Source of the DNA: Companilactobacillus allii
GTDB taxonomy: Bacteria; Bacillota; Bacilli; Lactobacillales; Lactobacillaceae
Assembly (NCBI RefSeq): GCF_001971585.1
Contig: NZ_CP019323.1
Coordinates: 1,106,053 to 1,170,052 of the forward strand
DNA length: 64,000 bases
Reading direction: 5' to 3'
Part shown: piece after piece, positions 27,794 to 36,854 of the stretch
Layout: each line of letters begins with the position of its first letter
How positions within the stretch are numbered: the first letter of the stretch is position 1
Program-made: the position numbers and the translations under genes
The notes under the pieces: generated by a model
What the model saw: the letters and a program-made list of their open reading frames with translations, nothing else
Databases searched by the model: none
What the model was told of the DNA's origin: nothing

Positions 27794-29290
27794 TTTCTTA
27801 GCGTCACGTGCTTTTAGTTTGTTCACATAAACTGAGTTCAATCTGACTAACAGCCAGATATAATCAGTTCTGGAAGCAGTTATATTCCAAGATACAACTT
27901 GCATGTTATCAGGATAGAGTTCCATCTCTTCATCTCTAGGTAAGACATCTAGAGTCGTTATTAAGACGTCGACGTTGCTGTATTGATCACTAGGAACTAC
28001 ATCGATGAATTCCAAAGTTCTAATATTTCTCAAGACGACCTCTTCGGTAGGGTTTCCGGGATCAACTAGGACTTTGACATGAATATAATCTTCTTTACGG
28101 ATAGTATTTATGTAGCTAGGTAATATCTGATATAGGTCATAAGCGATAGCTTCAGCCGCATTTTTGACACCTTTGTATTCTTCCTCATCGACACCTGAGA
28201 AAAATGTCAATATATCTTGATAGAGGGATGAGAAGTGCTTGGTATCTTCTGGATCTTTGTCATAATAGTTACCTTTGACGATTCCATCATTGGCCATTAT
28301 GTAATAGAAGATGATGTCTCGTGAAACGTAGGTCATGATATCTTTTAGTACTTTTTGATTATGATAGACTGTCATGTCATCTCGATAGTGTTCTTTTAAG
28401 AAATCTATAAAGTGATAAACCAAAGCATAAAACTTAGGATTGATCCTAACGTCAAAGTTCATTGGTTCCTTATAAATCTCGGCACTAGTTTGGAAGACCA
28501 TTTTGTGGAATAAGTTGATCAGTTTGTTCTCGTTATCTAGAGCATTAGTGGGGACGATGGAGTAGTCTTCACGACGTAAAACATCAGAGCCTAGCTTTTG
28601 ATTATTGAAGACATCGTCATAAGTGTCCATGTTGTTAATATAATTACGTTTAATCAGTCTAATCCTTGAAATGGCGAGGAAATATTCGAACTGAATATAA
28701 GTGATAGGGTTACTAAAGGTCTTGTCAGAACGGTCGATAATGCCGTCTATGGAGTCTTGTTGAATAAGTCGAAATGGCCATTCTTGACCATGGTAGATAT
28801 ACCAATAGACAAAGTATGCCATCCAACGAATGTTTTTTTCATCGCCCTTTATTTCCAGCGTCGAATTAGAAATTTTCAATCCGAAGTGTTTAAGGAATGT
28901 TCTAAAGGCAGACATTCTTCTATTAAGAGTCGACTTACTAGTAAAATGTTCATTACTAAATGCTTCAAAAGATGGGTTAGCGTTAGTTAAGCCATAATTA
29001 AAAGCTTGGAAGACGATGGAATTTTGAACTAGATACAATCTATAGGTATCGATGGCAATCATCGAGAAGTCGATTGATTCTATTTTTGTGGCTTTAGGAT
29101 CCATTGTCGGCACGACTTCCATGATATCTTCTAATAATGCTTGGAAGATATTGTAAGTCTTCTGATATGTAAAGCTCATTCTATTACTGATATTACTAAG
29201 ATTGAGCTCTTGAGGCGGTAAGGCTTTGATAACAGAAAGCATTCGATATTTTTCAACATCTTGTTTAACTAAGAAAACTTGCTCCAACAT
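27782..29290 (-). CDS. Mga/AtxA-like transcriptional regulator
   Basis: 502 residues. The N-terminal region (about 15-140) holds two winged-helix-like HTH parts (NLSNISNRMSFTYQKTYNIFQ and FTSKSTLNRRMSAFRTFLK). The middle resembles PTS regulation domains and the end (about 410-490) an EIIB-like fold (NVDVLITTLDVL). The position beside a WxL cluster suggests that it controls it. Start ATG 29290 with GGGGGAA. Function by family and position only. Confidence 0.75.
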   Translation of the reverse strand: MLEQVFLVKQDVEKYRMLSVIKALPPQELNLSNISNRMSFTYQKTYNIFQALLEDIMEVVPTMDPKATKIESIDFSMIAIDTYRLYLVQNSIVFQAFNYGLTNANPSFEAFSNEHFTSKSTLNRRMSAFRTFLKHFGLKISNSTLEIKGDEKNIRWMAYFVYWYIYHGQEWPFRLIQQDSIDGIIDRSDKTFSNPITYIQFEYFLAISRIRLIKRNYINNMDTYDDVFNNQKLGSDVLRREDYSIVPTNALDNENKLINLFHKMVFQTSAEIYKEPMNFDVRINPKFYALVYHFIDFLKEHYRDDMTVYHNQKVLKDIMTYVSRDIIFYYIMANDGIVKGNYYDKDPEDTKHFSSLYQDILTFFSGVDEEEYKGVKNAAEAIAYDLYQILPSYINTIRKEDYIHVKVLVDPGNPTEEVVLRNIRTLEFIDVVPSDQYSNVDVLITTLDVLPRDEEMELYPDNMQVVSWNITASRTDYIWLLVRLNSVYVNKLKARDAKKAKK

Positions 29291-29346
29291 GTTTCATTCC
29301 CCCGAATAGGCATATTAAATTAAATCATAATTATTTGTGACACCAC

Positions 29347-29375
29347 TTGCTACTATGTTAACATTTATTTATAAT
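29347..29375 (+). promoter_or_regulatory. Promoter of the lysine riboswitch-lysP unit
   Basis: TTGCTA at 29347 and a perfect TATAAT at 29370, spaced 17 bases; the riboswitch begins about 10 bases downstream. Confidence 0.75.
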
Positions 29376-29384
29376 ATTTTGTAA

Positions 29385-29555
29385 TCAGATAGAGGCGCAT
29401 TGTCAATTATTAGCACTTTTGAGTACTATAGGGTACAAAGATTTAGTGTAAAAGGTGGAAATGCCGAAATCAACTCACCCCTATTCGGTGATTTGATTGG
29501 GCCGTTATTTAAAAAATAGCGGACTGTCGTACATTTGTACGTTGAGCTATTGGTC
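29385..29555 (+). ncRNA. Lysine riboswitch (L box) aptamer
   Basis: The stretch fits the L-box pattern: GATAGAGGCGC near the start, GAGTA, AAGGTGGAAATGCCGAA, then TTGGGCC and GGACTGTC, and it closes with GAGCTAT pairing with the start. It lies upstream of an amino acid permease. Confidence 0.85.
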
Positions 29556-29566
29556 GTTTGGATGAA

Positions 29567-29610
29567 AATCCTTATTATCAGTAGTTTCTTCTGGTAATAA
29601 GGATTTTTTT
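29567..29610 (+). terminator. Riboswitch terminator
   Basis: AATCCTTATTA pairs with TAATAAGGATT, then T7; it sits between the aptamer and lysP. Lysine binding would favour it. Confidence 0.85.
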
Positions 29611-29636
29611 AATCCAAGATGGGAGAAACGAAGAAA

Positions 29637-31085
29637 ATGGAAAATACTGATGTGAATCGTTCGTTGAAGACTAGACATCTGTCCATGATCGCCCTTGGTG
29701 GGTCGATCGGTACTGGACTTTTTGTCGCAAGTGGTTCATCGATTTCAACGGCCGGTCCCGGAGGTGCATTGATAGCGTACGTTGCTATTGGTATCATGGT
29801 TTACTTTTTAATGACTAGTTTAGGAGAGATGGCGACTTATATGCCAGTGTCAGGATCTTTTTCAACCTATGCAACAAAGTTCATTGATCCTGCATTTGGA
29901 TTTGCTTTGGGTTGGAATTATTGGTTCAATTGGGCAATTACACTGGCCGTTGATCTTTCAACTATTTCGCTAGTTGTCAGATATTGGTTCCCTGACTGGT
30001 CATCATGGAAGATCAGTTTGGCGTTTATGGTTGTTTTATTGATTATTAACTTGGTCTCCGTTAGTTCGTTTGGGGAGACTGAATATTGGTTATCATCTAT
30101 CAAGGTAACTGCAGTTATTGTGTTTTTAATTGCAGGTGTCTTGACGATTATGGGTATATTGGGTGGTCACGGAGAAGTCGGCCTATCTAATTATACATAT
30201 AAAAATGCTCCGTTTGTTGGCGGTGTGCCAGCTGTCTTGAGTGTATTCGTTGTTGCTGGGTTCTCATTTCAAGGTACTGAGTTGATCGGTATCACAGCCG
30301 GTGAGTCAGCAACTCCTGAAAAAAGTATCCCTAAGGCTATCAAACAAGTATTTTGGAGAATTTTATTGTTTTATATTTTCTCGATCGCTGTTATTGGAGC
30401 ATTGATTCCATATACTAGTCCGAACCTCTTGGGTTCAGGTGCTGGAGATATTGCTATCAGTCCGTTTACCATCGTCTTTAAGAAGGTTGGTATTCCACTA
30501 GCTGCAGGTATTATGAATGCTGTTATTTTGACCTCTGTTATCTCGGCAGCTAATTCTGGATTATATGCTGCTAGTCGTATGCTTTGGTCAATGAGCAAGA
30601 ATGACATGGCACCACATATCTTTGAAAAGACCAATAATCGTGGTGTTCCGATATTTTCTCTACTATTAACTGCATTAGTTGGTGGGGCAGCTTTGTTCAC
30701 CAGTTTATATGGTGATTCATTCTATGAATTATTAGTTGCTGCAAGTGGTTTGACAGGATTCATCGCCTGGATCGGTATTGCGTTTTCACATTATCGCTTC
30801 AGAAAAGCCTATCTTTACAAGGGGTATGACTTGGATGATTTGAAGTACAAGGCCAAGTGGTTCCCATTTGGACCAATTCTTGCCATCATCTTAGGTATCA
30901 TCATTATTATTGGCCAAGATATTCGTTCATTGGTTGATTTCAACGTTGTACGTTTATTGATAAGTTACAGTGGGTTGATTATACTATTTGTCTGCTGGGC
31001 ATATTATAAACTCAGATATCATACCAAGTTCTTGAAGCTTGAAGATATTGACGTTAAAGAAGTAAAGAAACAATATCACTATTAA
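29637..31085 (+). CDS. lysP: Lysine-specific permease
   Basis: APC-superfamily amino acid:proton symporter. About 482 residues with 12 hydrophobic helices and the N-terminal LKTRHLSMIALGGSIGTGLFVASG signature of the AAT family. The upstream lysine riboswitch identifies the substrate. I prefer the ATG at 29637, which has GGGAG upstream, over the ATG at 29619, which has no ribosome site; the choice is not certain. Confidence 0.9.
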   Translation: MENTDVNRSLKTRHLSMIALGGSIGTGLFVASGSSISTAGPGGALIAYVAIGIMVYFLMTSLGEMATYMPVSGSFSTYATKFIDPAFGFALGWNYWFNWAITLAVDLSTISLVVRYWFPDWSSWKISLAFMVVLLIINLVSVSSFGETEYWLSSIKVTAVIVFLIAGVLTIMGILGGHGEVGLSNYTYKNAPFVGGVPAVLSVFVVAGFSFQGTELIGITAGESATPEKSIPKAIKQVFWRILLFYIFSIAVIGALIPYTSPNLLGSGAGDIAISPFTIVFKKVGIPLAAGIMNAVILTSVISAANSGLYAASRMLWSMSKNDMAPHIFEKTNNRGVPIFSLLLTALVGGAALFTSLYGDSFYELLVAASGLTGFIAWIGIAFSHYRFRKAYLYKGYDLDDLKYKAKWFPFGPILAIILGIIIIIGQDIRSLVDFNVVRLLISYSGLIILFVCWAYYKLRYHTKFLKLEDIDVKEVKKQYHY

Positions 31086-31086
31086 T

Positions 31087-31115
31087 TTGAATTTTGAGTG
31101 ATTTTAAATTATGAT
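31087..31115 (+). promoter_or_regulatory. Promoter of the T-box-serS unit
   Basis: TTGAAT at 31087 and TATGAT at 31110, spaced 17 bases, begin at the end of lysP. Confidence 0.7.
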
Positions 31116-31124
31116 ATAGATAAA

Positions 31125-31346
31125 TACAAAAGCTAATAGAGTACCTATTAAAGAATCTTCCAGAGAAGCGATGGTTGGTGTGAATCGTTAAGGTTTTTAT
31201 TCCAGTATTCTGGCTAACGGGCAATGCCGTTCGGATTGATCCGATAAAGTCTTAGAGTGCAATGTATTTATGTACATTGAAACTGGGTGGTACCGCGAAA
31301 ATAGTCGTTTCGTCCCTTTATTTGGGAATGAGCGACTATTTTTTTA
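31125..31346 (+). ncRNA. T-box leader of serS with terminator
   Basis: Stem I with the AGAGAAGCGATGG bulge region, the T-box GGGTGGTACCGCG (31285-31297), and a terminator AATAGTCG/CGACTATT with T7 (ending 31346). It probably senses uncharged tRNA-Ser. I did not fix the specifier codon. Confidence 0.88.
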
Positions 31347-31368
31347 TATAATTTAGGAGGAAAAGTAT

Positions 31369-32658
31369 ATGTTAGATATCAAAATGATTCGACAAAATCC
31401 AGACTGGACTAAGGATAAGTTATCTTCACGTGGCGTTACTGCTGAAGAGATTGATCATTTATTAGACTTAGACAAAAATCGTCGTGAATTATTAGTTCAA
31501 AGTGAAACTTTGAAAGAAAAAAGAAATAAAGTTTCGCAAGGTATTGCTACTAAGAAACGTAATAAAGAAAATGCTGATGAAGAAATCGCTGCTATGAAGC
31601 AAGTTGGTAGTGATATTAAAGAAATCGATAAGAATCTTGAAGATACTGCTGATAAGATGAATTATATCTTGGTTCGTCTACCTAATATTCCTGATGATTC
31701 AGTTCCTGTTGGTCCTGATGAAAGCTACAACACGGAAGTTCGCAAGTGGGGAGATATTCCAGAATATAACTTCACACCAAAGCATCACTGGGAAATCGGT
31801 GAAGACTTGGGTATTTTAGATTTTGACCAAGCTGCTAAGGTTTCTGGTAGTCGTTTTGTTTACTACATTGGCTTAGGTGCGAGACTTGAACGTGCCGTTT
31901 ACAACTTTATGTTGGATCAACACCAAGAAGAAGGCTACACAGAAATGATCACACCATACTTGGTAAATAATCAAGCAATGTTTGGTACTTCTCAATTCCC
32001 TAAGTTTACTGAGGATGTTTATACCGTTATGGTTGATGAGAATCCATTGACATTGATTCCAACGGCTGAAGTTCCATTGACTAACTACTTTGCTGGTAAG
32101 ATTCTTGATGGTGCAAAACTTCCTGAAAAGGTAACTGCTTTATCACCAAGTTTCCGTTCAGAAGCTGGTAGTGCAGGCCGTGATACACGTGGATTGATTC
32201 GTATGCATCAATTCAACAAGGTAGAGATGGTTAAGATTGCTAAGCCAGAACAATCATTTGATGAATTGGAAAAAATGACAGCTGATGCTGAGAATATCTT
32301 GAAGAAGTTGAATCTTCCTTATCACGTGATCGTATTATCAAGTGGGGATGCTAGTTTCAGTTCAACTAAGACATATGACCTTGAGACATGGTTACCAGGA
32401 CAAGGCAAGTATCGTGAAATATCAAGTTGCTCAAATTGTCTAGACTTCCAAGCACGTCGTGCTCAGATCCGTTATCGTGATGAATCTGGTAAGACAAAAT
32501 TGGCTCATACATTAAATGGTTCAGGTTTGGCTGTTGGTAGATGTGTGGCTTCAATTCTTGAAAACTACCAAAATGAAGATGGATCAGTAACGATTCCTGA
32601 TATCTTAGTACCATATATGGGTGGAGTTACAAAAATTACTAAAGAAAATGCCAAATAA
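31369..32658 (+). CDS. serS: Seryl-tRNA synthetase
   Basis: Class II synthetase of 429 residues. The N-terminal coiled-coil arm covers about residues 30-100. Motif 2 ([21 protein letters not shown]) and motif 3 ([20 protein letters not shown]) are present. It charges tRNA-Ser in the cytoplasm. Controlled by the T-box leader directly upstream; start ATG 31369 has AGGAGG. Confidence 0.97.
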   Translation: MLDIKMIRQNPDWTKDKLSSRGVTAEEIDHLLDLDKNRRELLVQSETLKEKRNKVSQGIATKKRNKENADEEIAAMKQVGSDIKEIDKNLEDTADKMNYILVRLPNIPDDSVPVGPDESYNTEVRKWGDIPEYNFTPKHHWEIGEDLGILDFDQAAKVSGSRFVYYIGLGARLERAVYNFMLDQHQEEGYTEMITPYLVNNQAMFGTSQFPKFTEDVYTVMVDENPLTLIPTAEVPLTNYFAGKILDGAKLPEKVTALSPSFRSEAGSAGRDTRGLIRMHQFNKVEMVKIAKPEQSFDELEKMTADAENILKKLNLPYHVIVLSSGDASFSSTKTYDLETWLPGQGKYREISSCSNCLDFQARRAQIRYRDESGKTKLAHTLNGSGLAVGRCVASILENYQNEDGSVTIPDILVPYMGGVTKITKENAK

Positions 32659-32690
32659 ATGTTGACCTTTTATTAGTAGATTGATAGAAT

Positions 32691-32718
32691 TTAATAGTTG
32701 TTGAAAAGCGACTATTAA
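32691..32718 (+). terminator. Possible hairpin after serS
   Basis: TTAATAGT pairs with ACTATTAA just before tRNA-Asn, without a T run. It may end serS or be a processing site. Confidence 0.35.
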
Positions 32719-32722
32719 TTAT

Positions 32723-32795
32723 TCCGGATTAGCTCAGTTGGTAGAGCATCTGACTGTTAATCAGGGTGTCGTCAGTTCGAGTCTGACATCCGGAG
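32723..32795 (+). tRNA. tRNA-Asn (anticodon GTT)
   Basis: Seventy-three bases with complete cloverleaf: acceptor TCCGGAT/ATCCGGA, D arm AGCTCAGTTGGTAGAGC, anticodon loop CTGTTAA and T loop TTCGAGT. CCA is not encoded. Confidence 0.95.
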
Positions 32796-32829
32796 TTAAA
32801 ATTACTTAGGAAAACCTAGGTGCGCCGAT

Positions 32830-32867
32830 AATACATCTAGTTCATATGAATTAGATGTATTTTTTTA
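32830..32867 (+). terminator. Terminator between the two tRNA genes
   Basis: AATACATCTA pairs with TAGATGTATT, followed by T5. Confidence 0.8.
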
Positions 32868-32880
32868 TAGGCGTTTTTAT

Positions 32881-32953
32881 GCCATCTTAGCTCAGTTGGT
32901 AGAGCATCGGTATCGTAAACCGGCGGTCACAGGTTCAAATCCTGCAGATGGCA
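32881..32953 (+). tRNA. tRNA-Thr (anticodon CGT)
   Basis: Seventy-three bases: acceptor GCCATCT/AGATGGC, anticodon loop ATCGTAA, T loop TTCAAAT. The 3' end probably carries the phage attachment core, because the integrase gene lies just downstream. Confidence 0.93.
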
Positions 32954-32990
32954 TTTTGAGAATAAAAGAGAACGGAAGTTCGTGTAAACA

Positions 32991-33031
32991 AAAAGTAGGG
33001 AGGCTGTTAATTCAGCTTTCCTACTTTTTTT
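32991..33031. terminator. Terminator at the tRNA-prophage junction
   Basis: AAAGTAGG and CCTACTTT with an inner GGCTG/CAGCT stem and T7 after it. Confidence 0.75.
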
Positions 33032-33069
33032 ATTTCTGAGAAAGGAAGAGAAAATAAAAACCGTGTGCA

Positions 33070-33155
33070 CATTCCTTTGCACAAAGTGATATTTGACAAA
33101 AATAAAAACACTCAACGTGCAAAAGTTTGGTACAGAAGTTTGCACAAGTTGTGCT
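33070..33155. promoter_or_regulatory. Possible integrase arm-binding repeats next to attL
   Basis: Short repeats around TTTGCAC and GTGCAAA occur at 33076-33086, 33117-33125 (inverted) and 33139-33150, followed by TTGTGC. The position between tRNA-Thr and the integrase gene suggests integrase arm sites. Confidence 0.4.
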
Positions 33156-34269
33156 AAAAATCATCGAATAAGCCCTCCAGACGGGAATCCTCGTCCTGCT
33201 GAACAGCACGCATGATATGGGCATAAGTCTTTAGTGTTATTTCAGGACTAGCGTGTCCGACACGCTGGGAAACATAAAGTAAACTGAATTTGTGGGCAAA
33301 TAGGTAAGATACATGGGTATGTCTTAATCCATGTGGAGTGATCACATCTTTAATATCTGCTTCTATTAGAAGCTCTTTGATCATATCGCTGACGGCTTTG
33401 TTACTTGGATTTTCCTGCTTCTTATTTCTAAATACAAAATCATGTTCATTTTTAATATTTTTAGACTTGTAATAATTTTCCTGAATAGTCTTTTGTTTTT
33501 TTAACAGTTCCATAGTTTTGGGATTAATTGTGATGGTTCTAGTCGATGTTCGATTCTTAGTATCTTTAATATCTTTCTTACCCGACGGGATAGCCTGCAT
33601 AATCGTGACGGTATTATTTTCAAAGTGAACATTATTCCAGCTCAAGGCGTGAGCTTCCTCAAACCTAACTCCAGACGCTCCGATGAATATTACTTCTAAT
33701 GCTGATGTATTTGATAGGTCATACCTTAACTCTGCATGATGGAGCAATTTAGAGAAGTCGCTTAGTTGCAAATATTTATCTTCCTCATTTACTGGTTGAA
33801 CGCCAAAAACTATTTTTACATTTCTAGTAAAGTTTCGCCGCATGATTCCTTCATCGATAGCTTCCTCACACATAGCCTTTACATACGAATTCATTCGGCC
33901 AACTGTTGACTTAGATTTTGTTTTACCGTACTCGTTTATAAATTCTTGATAGTCTGATCTAGTCACATCAATAAGTCGCTTACTGCCAAAATGTTCTTTT
34001 ATTTTTTTTCCATAATTCTTATATCTTTTAACACCATCTTCGTTAACACTAGGGTAGCGATATAATTTAGACCATTTTGTATAGTAATCAAAAAGAGAAA
34101 TATCTATCTTTTCAAAATCTAATTTCTTTTTATCAAGTGACATAGATCTTTCATAATCTTGTGCAGCACTTTTACGATCAAAGGTTGCACTTTTAGTTCG
34201 GTATTTCCCGTGGCTATCTTTATATGAAACGCGAGCTTCCCACTTGCCACTTCTTTTTTTAATTGACAT
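33154..34269 (-). CDS. int: Prophage tyrosine integrase
   Basis: Site-specific recombinase of 371 residues. The N-terminal arm-binding region (AP2-like, KKRSGKWEARVSYKDSHGKYRTKS) is followed by a SAM-like core-binding part and a catalytic domain with GVRFEEA (R), HGLRHTHVSYL (HxxR), VGHASPEITLKTYAH (H and Y). Start ATG 34269 with AAAGGAAA. It defines the left prophage end at tRNA-Thr. Confidence 0.93.
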   Translation of the reverse strand: MSIKKRSGKWEARVSYKDSHGKYRTKSATFDRKSAAQDYERSMSLDKKKLDFEKIDISLFDYYTKWSKLYRYPSVNEDGVKRYKNYGKKIKEHFGSKRLIDVTRSDYQEFINEYGKTKSKSTVGRMNSYVKAMCEEAIDEGIMRRNFTRNVKIVFGVQPVNEEDKYLQLSDFSKLLHHAELRYDLSNTSALEVIFIGASGVRFEEAHALSWNNVHFENNTVTIMQAIPSGKKDIKDTKNRTSTRTITINPKTMELLKKQKTIQENYYKSKNIKNEHDFVFRNKKQENPSNKAVSDMIKELLIEADIKDVITPHGLRHTHVSYLFAHKFSLLYVSQRVGHASPEITLKTYAHIMRAVQQDEDSRLEGLFDDF

Positions 34270-34397
34270 AATACATTTTCCTTTCTTTTGTTCGATTAAC
34301 CGTTAAATTTATAGATATTTGTATCAGAATGAGCCATAAAAGAAACGAGTCAACTATTATACGTTTCGTATAGGGGCACATATGTTCTTTTGAAGCT

Positions 34398-34422
34398 AAA
34401 AATAAAAAGCCAATCAAGGCTT
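34398..34422 (-). terminator. Terminator of the 34431 gene
   Basis: On the minus strand AAGCC pairs with GGCTT and is followed by TTTATTTTT. Confidence 0.6.
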
Positions 34423-34430
34423 ATTATTCA

Positions 34431-35138
34431 TCAATCTAAATTGATTGTAATATCATAAGTTTTATATGCGTTATCGTCATCCATGTTGTCCGTATCGTAA
34501 TCAGCGTCCCACTTCAATCTAATATTTTTTAGATCTTTAGGATTATCCAACGTTGTCAATGTGAACATAACATTTCCTGATTTTTTAGCATTTTTAGCAA
34601 TTTGACCATCAAAATTATCACTAGAATATGAATTTGCATCTACTTGTTGCCCATCGTTAGTTACTAACGTTCCTTGTGTAGGGTAGAAGTCTATATCTTG
34701 AGATGCACTTACGTTAAAGTGAACAATAACAATTCCTTTGTAAACATTGTTATTTTCTTCTTCGTCTTTAAAGGGTTTGATTGTTGCGACTTTAACTCTA
34801 TCAATATTTACTTTTGTTCCAGCCCATGAATCGTCATTATAATTTGGATTGTAACTAACTTCTTTAAGAACAGTTGCTTCATCATTATCTAATTCAATTG
34901 TCTTAGATTTACTTTTAGCAGAATTTGAATCGTCAGCATCTTTTGTCGTATTAGAGGTCTTTGCGTCTTTAACATCAGAACTCTTTGAACTATCGTCATC
35001 AGATCCCCCAACCATCGCTGGCACAACCCCGATAAGAATAATAACTACAATTAACCAGAACCACCATTTTTTATAAAATGGTTTCTTTTCTTTAACGGTA
35101 TATTCTTTTCCGTCTTTTCCTACTATTTTTTTAGACAT
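34431..35138 (-). CDS. Membrane-anchored prophage protein, DUF4352-like; possible superinfection exclusion
   Basis: 235 residues: a basic N-terminus, one transmembrane helix (about residues 26-44, WWFWLIVVIILIGVVPAMVGG region), a D/S/K-rich linker and an extracellular beta-rich domain (about 95-235) of the DUF4352/Ig-like kind. It lies between integrase and repressor, the usual position of lysogeny cargo such as exclusion proteins in lactic phages. Position and topology support that role; function is inferred. Confidence 0.7.
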   Translation of the reverse strand: MSKKIVGKDGKEYTVKEKKPFYKKWWFWLIVVIILIGVVPAMVGGSDDDSSKSSDVKDAKTSNTTKDADDSNSAKSKSKTIELDNDEATVLKEVSYNPNYNDDSWAGTKVNIDRVKVATIKPFKDEEENNNVYKGIVIVHFNVSASQDIDFYPTQGTLVTNDGQQVDANSYSSDNFDGQIAKNAKKSGNVMFTLTTLDNPKDLKNIRLKWDADYDTDNMDDDNAYKTYDITINLD

Positions 35139-35199
35139 AGTAGAGTCCCCCTTGTAACATATATTCAGCTTTTAACGTCATCAGTTGTTGGACACAAAT

Positions 35200-35901
35200 T
35201 TAAAAAGTACGTTTTGTTTGAATCAATCTGCCAGCAATGAATATTTCATTCATATCTGATCCTACAAATATCCTTGGTTGGTAGCTGGGATTAGACGCTG
35301 TTAATACAATAGAATTATCTTTTTTAGTAACATGTTTCAATGTTCCTTCTTCGCCATCAATAATAACCGCATATATTTTCCCATTCTCAATTTCAACATC
35401 TTTTCTAATTAAAGCGGAATCTCCATCAAAGATCCCATCGCCAATCATAGAATCGCCCTTTGTTTTTAACCAAAAATAATCTTTTGGATCCCCAATTTCT
35501 GATTTTTGAACAGGTTCATAACCAGTCTGATCTGATAAGGCCAATCCATCGGGCCCACATTTAATAGTTCCAACAACAGGTATCGCAATCGTCTCCTCAT
35601 TATCGAATGGAGTTATTTCTCCAAGGTTTTCAATTATTTTGTTTTCAGTCGTTTCTTGATAACCAGCCAAAGACAAAACGATGTTAGCGGGTACTCGCAA
35701 ACCGTGAGCCATACGTTTTAGCGTGTCCGGTTTAGGTATATTGCGTTCTCCGCGTTCAATAAGAGACCAATATGAAGGCGAAATAGCAGATTCGGATTCA
35801 GTTTTTGACTGATACGATACCTGACGGAGCGAATAGCTATGTTGATCTCTTATTTTTTTTATTTCTTGTCCGAACTGTTTTTTATTAATTCTTTCAGGCA
35901 T
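35200..35901 (-). CDS. CI-like repressor with S24 peptidase domain
   Basis: 233 residues. The N-terminal XRE HTH spans about residues 10-75. The C-terminal LexA/S24 domain has catalytic S151 (GDSM) and K189 (TLKHV), and a possible self-cleavage site C115-G116. It should hold the prophage in lysogeny and be cut upon RecA activation. Start ATG 35901 with GAAAGGAT; divergent from cro over a 140-base operator region. Confidence 0.9.
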   Translation of the reverse strand: MPERINKKQFGQEIKKIRDQHSYSLRQVSYQSKTESESAISPSYWSLIERGERNIPKPDTLKRMAHGLRVPANIVLSLAGYQETTENKIIENLGEITPFDNEETIAIPVVGTIKCGPDGLALSDQTGYEPVQKSEIGDPKDYFWLKTKGDSMIGDGIFDGDSALIRKDVEIENGKIYAVIIDGEEGTLKHVTKKDNSIVLTASNPSYQPRIFVGSDMNEIFIAGRLIQTKRTF

Positions 35902-35931
35902 ATAATCAATCCTTTCATCAGCAAAAGTATA

Positions 35932-36011
35932 ACAAATGTTTTACTTATTTTTGATATTTGTGTAAATTTGTACACAAAAACTGTTTACAAAAGTTTTACA
36001 AGTGTTATTAT
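35932..36011. promoter_or_regulatory. CI/Cro switch region with operators and promoters
   Basis: Two related 15-base sites, ACAAATGTTTTACTT (35932-35946) and ACAAAAGTTTTACAA (35987-36001), lie in the divergent region. The second overlaps a rightward promoter TTTACA-16-TATTAT (35984-36011). The first overlaps a leftward TATACT box read on the minus strand near 35927. They are likely CI/Cro operators. Confidence 0.7.
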
Positions 36012-36042
36012 ATATATGTACTTAAAAAGAGGTGATTGAGAA

Positions 36043-36276
36043 ATGGCAATCTATGTAAAAGATAAAGACAGAATAAACGAGCTTCTTATTATAAATAATT
36101 TCACACAAGTAGATCTTGCAAACGAAGTGGGAGTAGGACAATCATACCTATCTTCGATTTTAAATCAGCATAAGCCGGTCGGGACAAAGACCGCGAATAA
36201 GATCAGCTCGTTGCTAAGTTCAAATTTTGAGGATATTTTTACGTTCAAACCGTCCACAAAAGTTTTACAAAATTAA
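36043..36276 (+). CDS. Cro-like XRE regulator
   Basis: 77 residues, almost all a helix-turn-helix (LLIINNFTQVDLANEVGVGQSYLSSILNQHKPVG). First rightward gene beside the repressor, so it is the Cro equivalent. Its end contains an exact copy of the operator (36256). Start ATG 36043 with AAGAGGTGA. Confidence 0.85.
   Translation: MAIYVKDKDRINELLIINNFTQVDLANEVGVGQSYLSSILNQHKPVGTKTANKISSLLSSNFEDIFTFKPSTKVLQN
36256..36270 (+). promoter_or_regulatory. Third operator copy inside the end of cro
   Basis: ACAAAAGTTTTACAA is identical to 35987-36001; it lies at the end of the cro coding region and before the next gene. Confidence 0.6.
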
Positions 36277-36353
36277 TCAACTTCAACATTCTAATAATAA
36301 CTTTGTATAAGGAAACAAAGAATAGACATTCCGTATTAAGGAGGTGATCAAAA

Positions 36354-36854
36354 TTGAACGATGTAAATGTCTTTAAAGAGTTGGTTGATCTAAAGAATCG
36401 GGATCATCTTAGCTATGAAAACATCGGAGATGCTGCAGGGTGTGTTAAAAGCACAGTGCAGAAATGGTTTGTTAAATCACACCACGTCGATGAACGGTAT
36501 TTGTGGGGAATCGCTAATGGTGTTGGAGATAATCGCTTTAAACTAGCAGTACTTTGCTACCAAACTAAATTACCATCAGCGATGCTTAATATTCTATCTA
36601 AGTACAATAGCAATTCGTTTTCTATGTTAGTAGGAACTCAAATAGAAGACGCGGATAGCGATACAGCTATTGTCCGATTGATTCAAGAATTAAGTAAGCC
36701 GAAACCTGACGAATTAGAAATAGCAAGTTGCACTAACGAAATGCTGGATACAGGAATAATGATGATCCTATCAGCATTTGAAACACTGAACGAATATAAG
36801 ATACCGATTCACAGAGCGGTATTAGAAAGGAGCTATCAAGGTGCTAGAAGCTAA
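36354..36854 (+). CDS. HTH-containing phage early protein
   Basis: 166 residues; the N-terminus (LSYENIGDAAGCVKSTVQKWFVKSHHVDERYLWGIA) looks like a helix-turn-helix. The rest is helical and unfamiliar. Start is TTG at 36354 with AAGGAGGTGATC upstream. The next gene starts inside its end. Confidence 0.7.
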   Translation: MNDVNVFKELVDLKNRDHLSYENIGDAAGCVKSTVQKWFVKSHHVDERYLWGIANGVGDNRFKLAVLCYQTKLPSAMLNILSKYNSNSFSMLVGTQIEDADSDTAIVRLIQELSKPKPDELEIASCTNEMLDTGIMMILSAFETLNEYKIPIHRAVLERSYQGARS

